Shown piece after piece: positions 31,616 through 38,897 of a DNA stretch of 64,000 nucleotides (the first letter of the stretch is position 1; each line of letters begins with the position of its first letter). This stretch comes from CAUYXS01 sp965248495 (GTDB lineage Bacteria; Chloroflexota; Dehalococcoidia; Lucifugimonadales; Australimonadaceae): contig CBDFJL010000003.1 in NCBI GenBank assembly GCA_965248495.1, positions 1,116,001-1,180,000 on the forward strand. The letters are read 5' to 3'. The notes beneath the pieces are model-generated. The model saw nothing but the letters and a program-made list of their open reading frames with translations. It was not told the DNA's origin and searched no databases. The translations under genes and the position numbers were made by a program.

Positions 31616-32311
31616 ATGGCAAGCACAACCGGCACCCAGCGCGACCAGATGCCACCCGTGACCCTGCCGACGCTCGACGGCGAGCCCGTCGACCTAGAGG
31701 CGTACCGTGGCAGGAAGCTCATCGTGTTCATGTGGGCATCTTGGTGAGCGTGCCGTGAGCAGCTGCCCGTGTGGCAGCAGTTGCATGAGGCGCTCGGCGA
31801 CCAAGTAGCCATCGTTGGGGTGGCGGTCGACGCCCAGGGCCCGGACAAGCCACGCCTCTACGTCGAGAAGGCGGGCGTCACCTTCCCCATGCTCATCGAC
31901 GAGCGGAACGTCCTCGCCGAGCTCTTCGGGTACCGGGCCATTCCCAATGGCCTGCTGGTCGACGAGCTGGGCGCCGTCGTGCACCGTAAGTTTGGTGGCT
32001 TCGAGATCCGGGAAGCGGACCGGCGCCGGATGATCGAGGGCTGGGTGCGGACCGGCGCGCTCGACGGCGCTGAGTCGTCGGAGGTGTCGCAGCCCGCGGC
32101 CGAGGCAATGGCGCTGTTCCACGCCGGCCTGGAGCAATTGCGTGCAGGCGACTCCGACGAGGCGCGGAGGCTCTGGCGACAGGCCAGCGAGCTCGATCCG
32201 CAAAACTTCGTGGTGCGCAAGCAGATGTGGGCCGTGGAGCACCCCGAGCGGTTCTACGACGGCGCCGTAGACTTCGCGTGGCAGCGCGAGCAGATGGAGC
32301 AGGGGCTCTAG
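31616..32311 (+). CDS. TlpA/ResA-like thioredoxin, probable selenoprotein (in-frame UGA = Sec44)
   Basis: 231 residues if UGA at 31745-31747 is read as selenocysteine. The first part reads MPPVTLPTLDGEPVDLEAY then LIVFMWASW-U-A-C-REQLPVWQ; WASWC is the family's active-site entry, so UGA replaces the nucleophilic Cys, with Cys46 two residues on (U-x-C rather than C-x-x-C). The frame continues with AIVGVAVDAQGPDKPRLYVE, VTFPMLIDE and YRAIPNGLLVDELGAVVHRK, a complete thioredoxin fold, then a TPR-like helical tail (about 160-200). A bSECIS-like stem-loop starts 10 nt after the UGA. No signal peptide is seen. TACCGT lies 6 nt before the ATG, hinting at a leaderless transcript. Confidence 0.82.
31758..31782 (+). 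promoter_or_regulatory. Bacterial SECIS-like stem-loop in the TlpA-like gene
   Basis: Stem GCTGCC/GGCAGC (31762-31767 with 31773-31778), one A-A mismatch, then three further pairs (31758-31760 with 31780-31782). The apical loop CGTGT has G at position 2. UGA-to-loop distance is 20 nt, within the known 16-37 nt window for bacterial SECIS elements. Confidence 0.7.
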
Positions 32312-32628
32312 GCGGCGAGCGCTGGAGTGCGCCGTTCGGGGCACAGCGCAGCCCTGGGTCAGCACGAGCCGGCATCGGGAGAAGCCATACCAAGTCCGTT
32401 CGTCCTGAGTTCTCGAAGGGCGGGCGGACCATTCGTATGGCTAGTCCGCGCTCGCTACTTCACTCAGGGCGGACGAAAGCCCTGCATGATGGTGTCGGGG
32501 CCCCGCGACCCCCCTACGCACGCGCTGAAGGTTGGTTGTCCCGCCCGCAGCCACCCCGCGACGCCGTTGTCTTCGTCCTAGGGCCAAGCCCCCCATCCGC
32601 CTTGCGGCGCGGTGTCTTCGTCCTGAAA
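32312..32628. other. Convergent intergenic region with repeat element
   Basis: About 320 nt between the TlpA-like gene and the dnaK terminator. It contains a palindromic cluster at 32394-32474; nothing else in it looks like a gene. Confidence 0.5.
32394..32474. repeat. REP/MITE-like palindromic cluster
   Basis: Left hairpin 32394-32429 (GTCCGTTCGTCCTGAG / CGAAGGGCGGGCGGAC, pairing with G-U wobbles), central palindrome CCATTCGTATGG (32429-32440), right hairpin 32444-32474 (GTCCGC ... GCGGAC containing CTCAGGGCGGAC). The CGTCCTGAG...CGAAGGGCGG core resembles dispersed intergenic repeats seen in many bacterial genomes; copy number cannot be judged from one window. Confidence 0.5.
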
Positions 32629-32672
32629 CCTACGAGAGAGGGGCGCCCAATTGAGCGCCCCTCTCTCGTAGG
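32629..32672 (-). terminator. Terminator for the hspR-grpE-dnaK operon
   Basis: Perfect 18-bp stem (32629-32646 with 32655-32672, arms CCTACGAGAGAGGGGCGC and its complement) around an 8-nt loop, 12 nt after the dnaK stop; TTTCAGG follows on the minus strand. Confidence 0.8.
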
Positions 32673-32684
32673 CTGTACGCCGGG

Positions 32685-34595
32685 CTAGACCTCGCGGAAT
32701 TCGCCCTCGACCGTGTCCTCGTCGGTGGGCTCATCACTGGGTTCGTCACCCGGTGGTTGATCTGAAGGTGGCGCTTCACCGCCCGTGGAGGCCTCGGCTT
32801 CCTGGTAGACGGCCTGGCCGATGAGGGCCACGGCGGCACTCAGTGCCTCCAAGGCGGCACGAACTCTCGCCGGGTCATCCCCTGAGACCGCGCTCTGAAC
32901 GTCCGAGATCTTGCTGCGGACCTCCTGTTTGACGTCGTCGCCTACCTTGTCACCGTGCTCGCTGAGGGCCTTCTCGGCCTGGTAGACGGCGCTGTCCGCA
33001 GCGTTGCGCGCCTCGACCAGCTCACGCCTGATCCGGTCCTCCTCGGCGTGCTCCTCCGCCTCCTTCACGAGCGATTCGACCTCGTCCTTCGACAGGCCGG
33101 AGCTGGCCGTGATGGTGATGCGCTGCTCTTTGCCGGTCGCCTTGTCGGTGGCCGACACGTTGAGGATGCCGTTGGCGTCGATGTCGAAACCGACCTCGAT
33201 TTGCGGTAACCCGCGAGGCGCCGGCGCCACCCCGTCCAAGGAGAAGCGTCCGATGGTCTTGCTCTCCGCCGCCATGGAGCGCTCGCCCTGGAGGACGTGA
33301 ACCTCCACGCTGGTCTGGTTGTCCGCGGCGGTGGTGAACGTCTCGGTCTGCCTGGTCGGGATGCTGGTGTTGCGCTTGATGAGGGGGGTAAAGACACCGC
33401 CCAGCGTCTCGATCCCCAGGGTCAGCGGTGTGACGTCCACGAGGACGATATCCTGCACGTCGCCCTGGAGGACGCCCGCTTGGATGGCTGCGCCCACAGC
33501 GACGACCTCGTCGGGATTCACGCCCTTGTGCGGCTCTTTGCCGAACTGCGCCTGCACCTTCTCGATGACCGAAGGCATGCGCGTCATTCCACCGACGAGA
33601 ACGACCTCGTCCACGGCGGACGCCGAGACCCCAGCATCCTTCAGGGCCTGGCTCACGGGTCCCGTGGTGCGCTCCAGCAACTCGCTGGTCAGTTGATCGA
33701 GCTTCGAGCGGCTGAGCGTCATCGCGAGGTGCTTCGGCCCTGTGGCGTCGGCCGTGACGAACGGGAGGTTTATCTCTGTCTGCATCACGCTGGAGAGCTC
33801 GATCTTCGCCTTCTCGGCGGCCTCGCGCAGGCGCTGGAGCGCCATGCGGTCGTTGCGCAGGTCGATACCCTGGTCGCGCTTGAACTCGTTGGCCAGCCAC
33901 TCGATGATCCGCTGGTCCCAGTCGTCGCCCCCAAGGTGGGTATCGCCGTTCGTGGACTTCACCTCGAAAACGCCCTCGCCGATGCTCAATATCGAGATGT
34001 CGAAGGTGCCGCCGCCCAGGTCGAAGACCGCGATGGTCTCGTCGTGCTTGCGGTCGAGGCCATAGGCCAGCGCGGCCGCGGTGGGCTCGTTGATGATCCG
34101 CAGGACCTCCAGCCCCGAGATCGCGCCGGCGTCCTTGGTGGCCTGCCGTTGGCTATCGTTGAAGTAGGCGGGCACGGTGATGACGGCCTGGGTGATGCTC
34201 TCGCCCAGCTTCGCCTCGGCGTCGGCCTTAAGCTTCTGGAGGATCATGGCGGAGACCTCGGGGGGCGAGTAGGGCCGGTCTCCCATTTGGATGGCCGCAT
34301 CGCCGATCTTCCCCTCGATGACCTTGAACCCGACCTCCTTGATCTCGGCCGTCACCTCGGAGAACTTGCGCCCGATGAAGCGCTTGGAGGAATAGACGGT
34401 GTTGTCGGGGTTGGTGACGGCCTGGCGCTTGGCCATCTGGCCCACGTAGCGCTCGCCGGACTTCTCGTTCACGGCGACCATCGAAGGTGTGGTCCGTCCG
34501 CCTTCGCTATTTTCCAGCACCGTTGGCTCGCCGGCCTCTATCACGGCCATGCAAGAGTTCGTGGTGCCGAGGTCGATGCCAAGGACTTTGGACAT
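32685..34595 (-). CDS. dnaK: Molecular chaperone DnaK (Hsp70)
   Basis: 636 residues from the ATG 6 nt after AAGGAGT; 12 further in-frame codons upstream are not conserved. The ATPase domain starts VLGIDLGTTNSCMAVIE, with IINEPTAAALAYGLD, FDLGGGTFDISIL and VVLVGGMTRMPSV. The substrate-binding domain (about 385-600) includes DVTPLTLGIETLGG. The C-terminal tail is acidic and Pro-rich and ends EGEFREV. Last gene of hspR-grpE-dnaK; no dnaJ is present nearby. Confidence 0.98.
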   Translation of the reverse strand: MSKVLGIDLGTTNSCMAVIEAGEPTVLENSEGGRTTPSMVAVNEKSGERYVGQMAKRQAVTNPDNTVYSSKRFIGRKFSEVTAEIKEVGFKVIEGKIGDAAIQMGDRPYSPPEVSAMILQKLKADAEAKLGESITQAVITVPAYFNDSQRQATKDAGAISGLEVLRIINEPTAAALAYGLDRKHDETIAVFDLGGGTFDISILSIGEGVFEVKSTNGDTHLGGDDWDQRIIEWLANEFKRDQGIDLRNDRMALQRLREAAEKAKIELSSVMQTEINLPFVTADATGPKHLAMTLSRSKLDQLTSELLERTTGPVSQALKDAGVSASAVDEVVLVGGMTRMPSVIEKVQAQFGKEPHKGVNPDEVVAVGAAIQAGVLQGDVQDIVLVDVTPLTLGIETLGGVFTPLIKRNTSIPTRQTETFTTAADNQTSVEVHVLQGERSMAAESKTIGRFSLDGVAPAPRGLPQIEVGFDIDANGILNVSATDKATGKEQRITITASSGLSKDEVESLVKEAEEHAEEDRIRRELVEARNAADSAVYQAEKALSEHGDKVGDDVKQEVRSKISDVQSAVSGDDPARVRAALEALSAAVALIGQAVYQEAEASTGGEAPPSDQPPGDEPSDEPTDEDTVEGEFREV

Positions 34596-34643
34596 ATGTT
34601 CACTCCTTGCCCGCTCTGGTCGGCGGGCCATCCATATTCGGTT

Positions 34644-35195
34644 CTAGTGCGGCGGGGCCGTCGTGCCGTCGCCGGTCTGCTCGGGGGCTCTTGCCACGAC
34701 CACCTGCGCAGCGCGCAGCACGCGGTCCTGTGAGCGGTAGCCGGGCCGAACACACTGCACTACGGCACCCGGAGGCTGCTCCATCGTCGGCTGGTAGTAG
34801 ACGGCCTCGTGGTCGGCCGGGTCGAAGGTGACGCCCGCCTCTGGAGCGTACGCCTTTACACCCACTCCTTCGATCGTCGCGCGCAGGCTCTGAAGCACCA
34901 TGCGCACCCCGTCAGCCCACGAGCCTGCATCCTCTCCCAGCGCGCCGACCGCCCGCTCGAGGTCGTCCGCGGTGGGCAACAACCTGACGATGACACCGTT
35001 GGCCGCGTTCTGTTCCAGAGCCTGGCGCTCTTCGGCGACGCGGCGCCGATAATTGATCAGGTCCGCTTGGGCCCGCTGAGCGATTACTTTGAACTCGTCC
35101 CGTTCCCTCTCGATGCGGGCCTGCGTCGACTCTTCGATCGGCGCGTCGTCCTCGGCGTCAGCCGCCGCCGGCGGCTCGTCCTGGTGGTCTACCAC
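34644..35195 (-). CDS. grpE: Nucleotide exchange factor GrpE
   Basis: 183 residues from a GTG that shares one base with the hspR stop. An acidic N terminus and a long coiled coil (about 25-75; QADLINYRRRVAEERQALEQ) precede the beta-wing domain (VKAYAPEAGVTFDPADHEAVYY, VVQCVRPGYRSQDRVLRAAQV). It releases ADP from DnaK. Confidence 0.95.
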   Translation of the reverse strand: MVDHQDEPPAAADAEDDAPIEESTQARIERERDEFKVIAQRAQADLINYRRRVAEERQALEQNAANGVIVRLLPTADDLERAVGALGEDAGSWADGVRMVLQSLRATIEGVGVKAYAPEAGVTFDPADHEAVYYQPTMEQPPGAVVQCVRPGYRSQDRVLRAAQVVVARAPEQTGDGTTAPPH

Positions 35196-35713
35196 TACAG
35201 CGCCTCCCGCTCGTTGCGCGCATGCCCTTGGAGCATGTCGAAAATCGACTGCATCTCACGCTCGAACGCCCGTGCCACGGAGCCGGTACCCGGCGCGATC
35301 CGCTGGCGAAACGCCCCGAGCCGCTCGACGAGGCCCATGACCGTCTCGACGCCCGCCAGGTTGAGACGCAGCTCATCGACCAGGTGTTTGATCATGCGCA
35401 GGCGCATGATGTCTTCGTCGGAGTACAGGCGCAGCATGCCGCCAGTGCGCGAGGGCCTGATCAGGCCGAAGCGCTCGTACTTGCGCAACGTCTGTGGGTG
35501 CATGGAGAGCATTCGCGCCGCGACACTGATGATGTAGACCCCTTCCTGCTCCGTCTGGGGGAGCGCGGGAGGCTCGCGCCGCGTAAGCGGTGCCTGGCCG
35601 GCGCCGACCACCTGCTGGAAGATCACGCTGGCCGTTCGTCTTACCGTGGTGCTTCGGTTGTCACGCATGCGGTCGTTGCCTGCTGCACCGAAAATTTGGG
35701 GGGTGACACCCAT
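35195..35713 (-). CDS. hspR: MerR-family heat shock regulator HspR
   Basis: 172 residues. The MerR winged helix-turn-helix is at about 58-125 (YIISVAARMLSMHPQTLRKY, RPSRTGGMLRLYSDEDIMRL), followed by a helical region. The first ~55 residues are an extra basic, low-complexity N terminus not usual for HspR; a start at the in-frame ATG for residue 16 is possible. In Streptomyces HspR represses the dnaK operon with DnaK as co-repressor. Here it is the first gene, and a HAIR-like palindrome covers its promoter. Confidence 0.9.
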   Translation of the reverse strand: MGVTPQIFGAAGNDRMRDNRSTTVRRTASVIFQQVVGAGQAPLTRREPPALPQTEQEGVYIISVAARMLSMHPQTLRKYERFGLIRPSRTGGMLRLYSDEDIMRLRMIKHLVDELRLNLAGVETVMGLVERLGAFRQRIAPGTGSVARAFEREMQSIFDMLQGHARNEREAL

Positions 35714-35736
35714 TGCGCCTCGACCCCAGGTTCAGT

Positions 35737-35766
35737 ATGATACCGACTTGATATGGTCCATGTCAA
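35737..35766 (-). promoter_or_regulatory. hspR-grpE-dnaK promoter overlapped by HAIR-like palindrome
   Basis: Minus-strand TTGACA (35766-35761), 18-bp spacer, TATCAT (35742-35737). A 19-bp palindrome at 35748-35766 (TTGA-T-ATGG-T-CCAT-G-TCAA) covers the -35 and part of the spacer. The TTGA...TCAA half-site spacing of 11 nt equals that of the HAIR operator CTTGAGT-N7-ACTCAAG recognised by HspR. Confidence 0.6.
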
Positions 35767-35883
35767 CGAACTTATACAATTTGGCGCCCTGACATCTCTT
35801 TGCGGAGAGCGTCATCTAACGTAGGAGCGTAGGAGCTAATGGTGGGGTGGGAGCACCCCCGACAGCGGGAAGGAGGCAGATAT

Positions 35884-36081
35884 ATGTTGGTATTGCTCAA
35901 GGCCTGTCCTCGGTGTTCCGGTGACCTGCAGCGAGGCGAGGACATGTACGGCCACTATGACAAATGCATCCAGTGCGGGCACATGGTGGAGGCGCTTGGT
36001 GAAGCTGCCTTTGACATCACGCCGGCAGCCGTGACGACTACCCAGAAGGTGAAGAAGGCCGCGAAGACCCACGCTGCCTAG
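35884..36081 (+). CDS. Small zinc ribbon protein
   Basis: 65 residues from an ATG 8 nt after AAGGAGG. Two Cys pairs (CPRCSGDL at residues 8-11 and KCIQCGHM about 20 residues on) form a zinc ribbon. The tail is Lys/Ala/Thr-rich and basic (KVKKAAKTHAA). No family name can be assigned; such proteins usually bind nucleic acid or act as small structural Zn proteins. It diverges from hspR and could share the regulatory palindrome at 35748-35766. A strong terminator follows. Confidence 0.8.
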   Translation: MLVLLKACPRCSGDLQRGEDMYGHYDKCIQCGHMVEALGEAAFDITPAAVTTTQKVKKAAKTHAA

Positions 36082-36106
36082 GCTGCCGACAGGAATCATA
36101 GGCCAG

Positions 36107-36141
36107 AAAGAAGGCGCCACCCATCGGGTGGCGCCTTCTTT
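36107..36141. terminator. Bidirectional intrinsic terminator
   Basis: Perfect 16-bp stem AAAGAAGGCGCCACCC (36107-36122) with 36126-36141 and a 3-nt loop. U-rich on both strands, serving the zinc ribbon gene and the convergent DUF309 gene. Confidence 0.85.
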
Positions 36142-36151
36142 GCTTGTTCAG

Positions 36152-36652
36152 CTAGGTTGCGGGGTGGATCTTCGGGGTGCTCGGCCGAGGCGCGAGCCAG
36201 TCATCGGCATCCGTGGTGATTCGCCCGGTATCGAGGCCGCCGCAGCTGGGAGTGAACGGGCCTAGGAACCGCAGCGCGTCGCGGACCTGCTGGCCGGTAC
36301 CACCAGCACCGCCGCGCTTCGCCTGTTCGAGCCCCGCGGCCAGCTTGGTGAGCGCCAGGTACAGGAGGCGCTCAGGGTAGGGGGTTTCGCGCCAGGCCGC
36401 CTCCCAGGCTTCGTGCGCATCGAAGAAGCGGCCCTCGTTGAACAGGCGCACGCCCTCGTCGAGCTTGTCTGAGGGCACCAGCGCGTGAGGGTCCAGCGGG
36501 TCGCTTCGCAGATGGGCCAGCCAGCGCTCGTCCAGCAGGCGGCGGCCTCCCGCTGCGTGGGTTTGTGGGGGCGGCTTGTCCAGCGGGATTAGGTCTGCTC
36601 GCCGTAGCCGGGCGGCAGCTCGACTTCGAGGGCGCGATACTTGGACGGGCAC
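36152..36652 (-). CDS. DUF309 domain protein
   Basis: Up to 166 residues. The DUF309 core (about 65-115; LFNEGRFFDAHEAWEAAWRE, LYLALTKLAAGLEQAKRG) is clear: a short helical domain of unknown function. The start is uncertain; the ATG used overlaps the end of ccmE by 64 nt, and the first ~35 residues are basic and unconserved. It is last in the ccm gene run and may be co-transcribed with it. Confidence 0.8.
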   Translation of the reverse strand: MPVQVSRPRSRAAARLRRADLIPLDKPPPQTHAAGGRRLLDERWLAHLRSDPLDPHALVPSDKLDEGVRLFNEGRFFDAHEAWEAAWRETPYPERLLYLALTKLAAGLEQAKRGGAGGTGQQVRDALRFLGPFTPSCGGLDTGRITTDADDWLAPRPSTPKIHPAT

Positions 36653-37086
36653 TTCACCAGCACGCGATCGGCCGCGAAGATGCCGTCCTCGCCGTAGGTG
36701 CCACCCAGGACGATCTCGGAGTGCGGGTTGAAGAAAAGGTCCGGCAGGGCGCCGTCGAACGTTGCGCGCACCTGTTGGCCGTTGTCCTCAAGAAGGAACG
36801 CCGCGACGATGCTCGGCCCGCTCCCGCCGGCTGTCTCACGGGTGAAGCTTTCGAAGACGAGGCTGCCCTTGACCTGGAGCGAATCGCCCGCGCTCGGCCC
36901 GCGCTCCACAAGCTCGTCCACCGTCAAATAGTAGGAGGTGGCGCTCTGGAAGGCCGTGAAGCCGAAGTAGCCGAAGGCGACGGCGATGACGAAGCCCACG
37001 ATGATCAGCCGGGCCCGCCCGTTCAGACCGCCGCGCGGCTCGTCACCCTCTGTGGCCTCAGGCCTCTGCGCCGGGGTGTACTGCAC
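36589..37086 (-). CDS. ccmE: Cytochrome c maturation heme chaperone CcmE, Cys-type
   Basis: 165 residues. A single N-terminal membrane anchor (about 25-46; ARLIIVGFVIAVAFGYFGF) precedes an OB-fold domain exposed outside the membrane (YYLTVDELVERG, LQVKGSLVFES). The heme-attachment motif is CPSKY (Cys146, Tyr150) rather than the classical HxxxY, the C-x3-Y variant known from archaea and some bacteria. CcmE receives heme from CcmABCD and passes it to the ligation complex. Confidence 0.93.
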   Translation of the reverse strand: MQYTPAQRPEATEGDEPRGGLNGRARLIIVGFVIAVAFGYFGFTAFQSATSYYLTVDELVERGPSAGDSLQVKGSLVFESFTRETAGGSGPSIVAAFLLEDNGQQVRATFDGALPDLFFNPHSEIVLGGTYGEDGIFAADRVLVKCPSKYRALEVELPPGYGEQT

Positions 37087-37234
37087 TCCGCTCCGCCTCC
37101 CAATCGCCCAATCCCGAGGCTGTCATGCGCCTTGCGTTGCGTCACGCGCCCAGCGTTGCCAGTATTGATTGTACCTTGCCTCGCGAACTACGCCGGACTG
37201 CGGCCCGGCCGACGCCAGACTGCGGCCCGGCCTT
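37087..37234. repeat. Short direct repeat in ccmE-ccmD gap
   Basis: GACTGCGGCCCGGCC occurs at 37196-37210 and 37218-37232 (22-bp period). The rest of this 148-nt gap shows no gene; a TACAAT on the minus strand (37173-37168) lacks a -35. Confidence 0.4.
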
Positions 37235-37501
37235 CTACGGTGAGCCGGTGTGGGCCTGGTCGGCGATCTGGCGGCGTAGCTCTTCCAGCTCCCGCCGCAG
37301 CGCCTGCTCGCGCCGGTTGATGTAGAAGGCGTAGGAGATCAGGCCGACCCAGACCACCGCGAAGCCGGCAAAGAGGAACCCCAGGTTGCTCTCGCCGGCG
37401 GCCTCCTGGCCGCTTGGCGCAGCCAACACCACCGCTGGGAACGCCAACGCCAGGAGCAACAGGGTCGTGCCTATGGCCGCGTGGGTGATGAAGCGAGGCA
37501 T
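37235..37501 (-). CDS. CcmD-like small membrane protein
   Basis: 88 residues. Two hydrophobic segments: a signal-peptide-like one (about 8-27; TTLLLLALAFPAVVLAAP) and one at about 40-60 (LGFLFAGFAVVWVGLISYAF), followed by a basic amphipathic helix (INRREQALRRELEELRRQI). The second segment plus charged tail is the CcmD pattern; CcmD helps release holo-CcmE from CcmABC. It lies 6 nt downstream of ccmC. Confidence 0.8.
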   Translation of the reverse strand: MPRFITHAAIGTTLLLLALAFPAVVLAAPSGQEAAGESNLGFLFAGFAVVWVGLISYAFYINRREQALRRELEELRRQIADQAHTGSP

Positions 37502-37507
37502 GGGGTG

Positions 37508-38221
37508 CTAGGGAACCGCGGCGCGAAGCTCGTCCATCGTGTCCTCGTCACGCCGTTGCGCCAGCCGCGTGCGGAAGAGGTAGACGAAGATCACGCTGAA
37601 GGTCAGAGTCGAGATGTAGAGCGTCGTGCGCATCGATGACTCCAGCGATCCGGAGTCCGACAACGGCCCGGCGACGAGCTCCGGGTGCAGCGAGCGCCAC
37701 CACTCCGAGGCGAGATAGACGATGGGCACGTCGGCGAACGCGATGATGCCGACCACGGCGGACCACGTCGCGGCCTGGCGCCGTCCCGGGGCGTATGCCC
37801 GCACCATCAGATAGCCGATGAACATGACCCAGAGGACAAAGACCGAGGTTAGCTTGGGATCCCACGTCCACCAGGTGCCCCACACGGGCTTTGCCCATAT
37901 GGCGCCCGAGACGATGGACATGGTCAGGAACACCACGCCGAGCTCGGCCGCCACCTGGGCCCTGCGGTCCCACTTCACGTCGCGCTTAAGCAGATAGGCC
38001 ACGCTGGAGAGCGCCACGATGGCGAAGGCCACGAAGCCGACCCAGACGGTCGGCACGTGTACGTAGAAGATACGTTGGACGATGCCCATGACGCGCTCGG
38101 TGGGCACCCAGAAGAAGATGAGGTAGAGATCGATCAGTCCGAGTACGCCTGACGCGGCCAAGAGCAACTGGCCTTCCGTCCCCCGTTCCAGTCCCACCCG
38201 GCTCGCCGCCACCGTCGCCAT
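37508..38221 (-). CDS. ccmC: Heme exporter / cytochrome c maturation protein CcmC
   Basis: 237 residues from the ATG 1 nt after the ccmB stop, with GGAGG 6 nt upstream. Six membrane helices; the tryptophan-rich heme-handling motif is WGTWWTWDPKLTS near residue 113, flanked by His in FYVHVP and the LHPE segment. CcmC loads heme onto CcmE. Confidence 0.95.
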   Translation of the reverse strand: MATVAASRVGLERGTEGQLLLAASGVLGLIDLYLIFFWVPTERVMGIVQRIFYVHVPTVWVGFVAFAIVALSSVAYLLKRDVKWDRRAQVAAELGVVFLTMSIVSGAIWAKPVWGTWWTWDPKLTSVFVLWVMFIGYLMVRAYAPGRRQAATWSAVVGIIAFADVPIVYLASEWWRSLHPELVAGPLSDSGSLESSMRTTLYISTLTFSVIFVYLFRTRLAQRRDEDTMDELRAAVP

Positions 38222-38222
38222 C

Positions 38223-38897
38223 CTAGTCCTCCAGCACGTACTCAAACGCCAACGATGATATTACAAGGAATAGCGTATCGAAGACCAACATGAGCTGGAA
38301 CCAGCGTCCGAAATTGGACCAACCCTGGTCCTGAAAGATCGCGCTGCTGCTCGCAACCGCACCGACCACGACGGGCAGCACCACCGGCAGAAACAGCAAC
38401 GGTAGCAGCACCTCGCGGGCGCGCGTGTGGACCGCGATGGCGGAGAAGATCGTCCCGACCGCGGCGAAGCCAATGGTGGCCAGCAGCGTCATGCCCACAA
38501 ACCACGGATCGATCACCGGCAGGTCGTAGAGGACGACGAACACCGGGAGCATCAGGGCCTCGACCACGGCCATCAGCGTGAACGCGCCCAGCACCTTGCC
38601 GGCGTAGATCGCCTCGCGGCTTACAGGCGCCAGGATGAGCCCGTCCAACGTCCCGCCGTCCCGCTCGAGGACAAAGGTCCGGCCAAGGCCGAGGACGCCG
38701 GCGAACAAGTACGCAACCCAGACGATCCCCGGACCAACCGTGGCGACGACGCGGGGGTTGGGGTCGAAGGCGAACTGGAAGATGAACGCGGCCAGCAGCG
38801 CGAATACCAGCACGGCCACCACCGATTCCCTCGTCCTCGCTTCGAGGCGCAAGTCCTTCGCATAGATGGCGATCGCCGCCCGCAGGTAAGCGCTCAC
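38223..38897 (-). CDS. ccmB: Heme exporter membrane subunit CcmB
   Basis: 224 residues, about six helices. ARTRESVVAVLVFALLAAFI near the N terminus, the ERDGGTLDGLILAPVSREAI segment and the VLLPLLFLPVVLPVVVGAV helix are typical CcmB features. It is the permease partner of CcmA and overlaps ccmA by 4 nt. Confidence 0.94.
   Translation of the reverse strand: MSAYLRAAIAIYAKDLRLEARTRESVVAVLVFALLAAFIFQFAFDPNPRVVATVGPGIVWVAYLFAGVLGLGRTFVLERDGGTLDGLILAPVSREAIYAGKVLGAFTLMAVVEALMLPVFVVLYDLPVIDPWFVGMTLLATIGFAAVGTIFSAIAVHTRAREVLLPLLFLPVVLPVVVGAVASSSAIFQDQGWSNFGRWFQLMLVFDTLFLVISSLAFEYVLED

Noticed and set aside
31745..31747. Plain nonsense mutation in the TlpA-like gene
   Set aside because: The stop hits precisely the active-site Cys position, the frame continues intact, and a SECIS-like hairpin follows at legal distance. 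Not excluded without genome data, but less likely.
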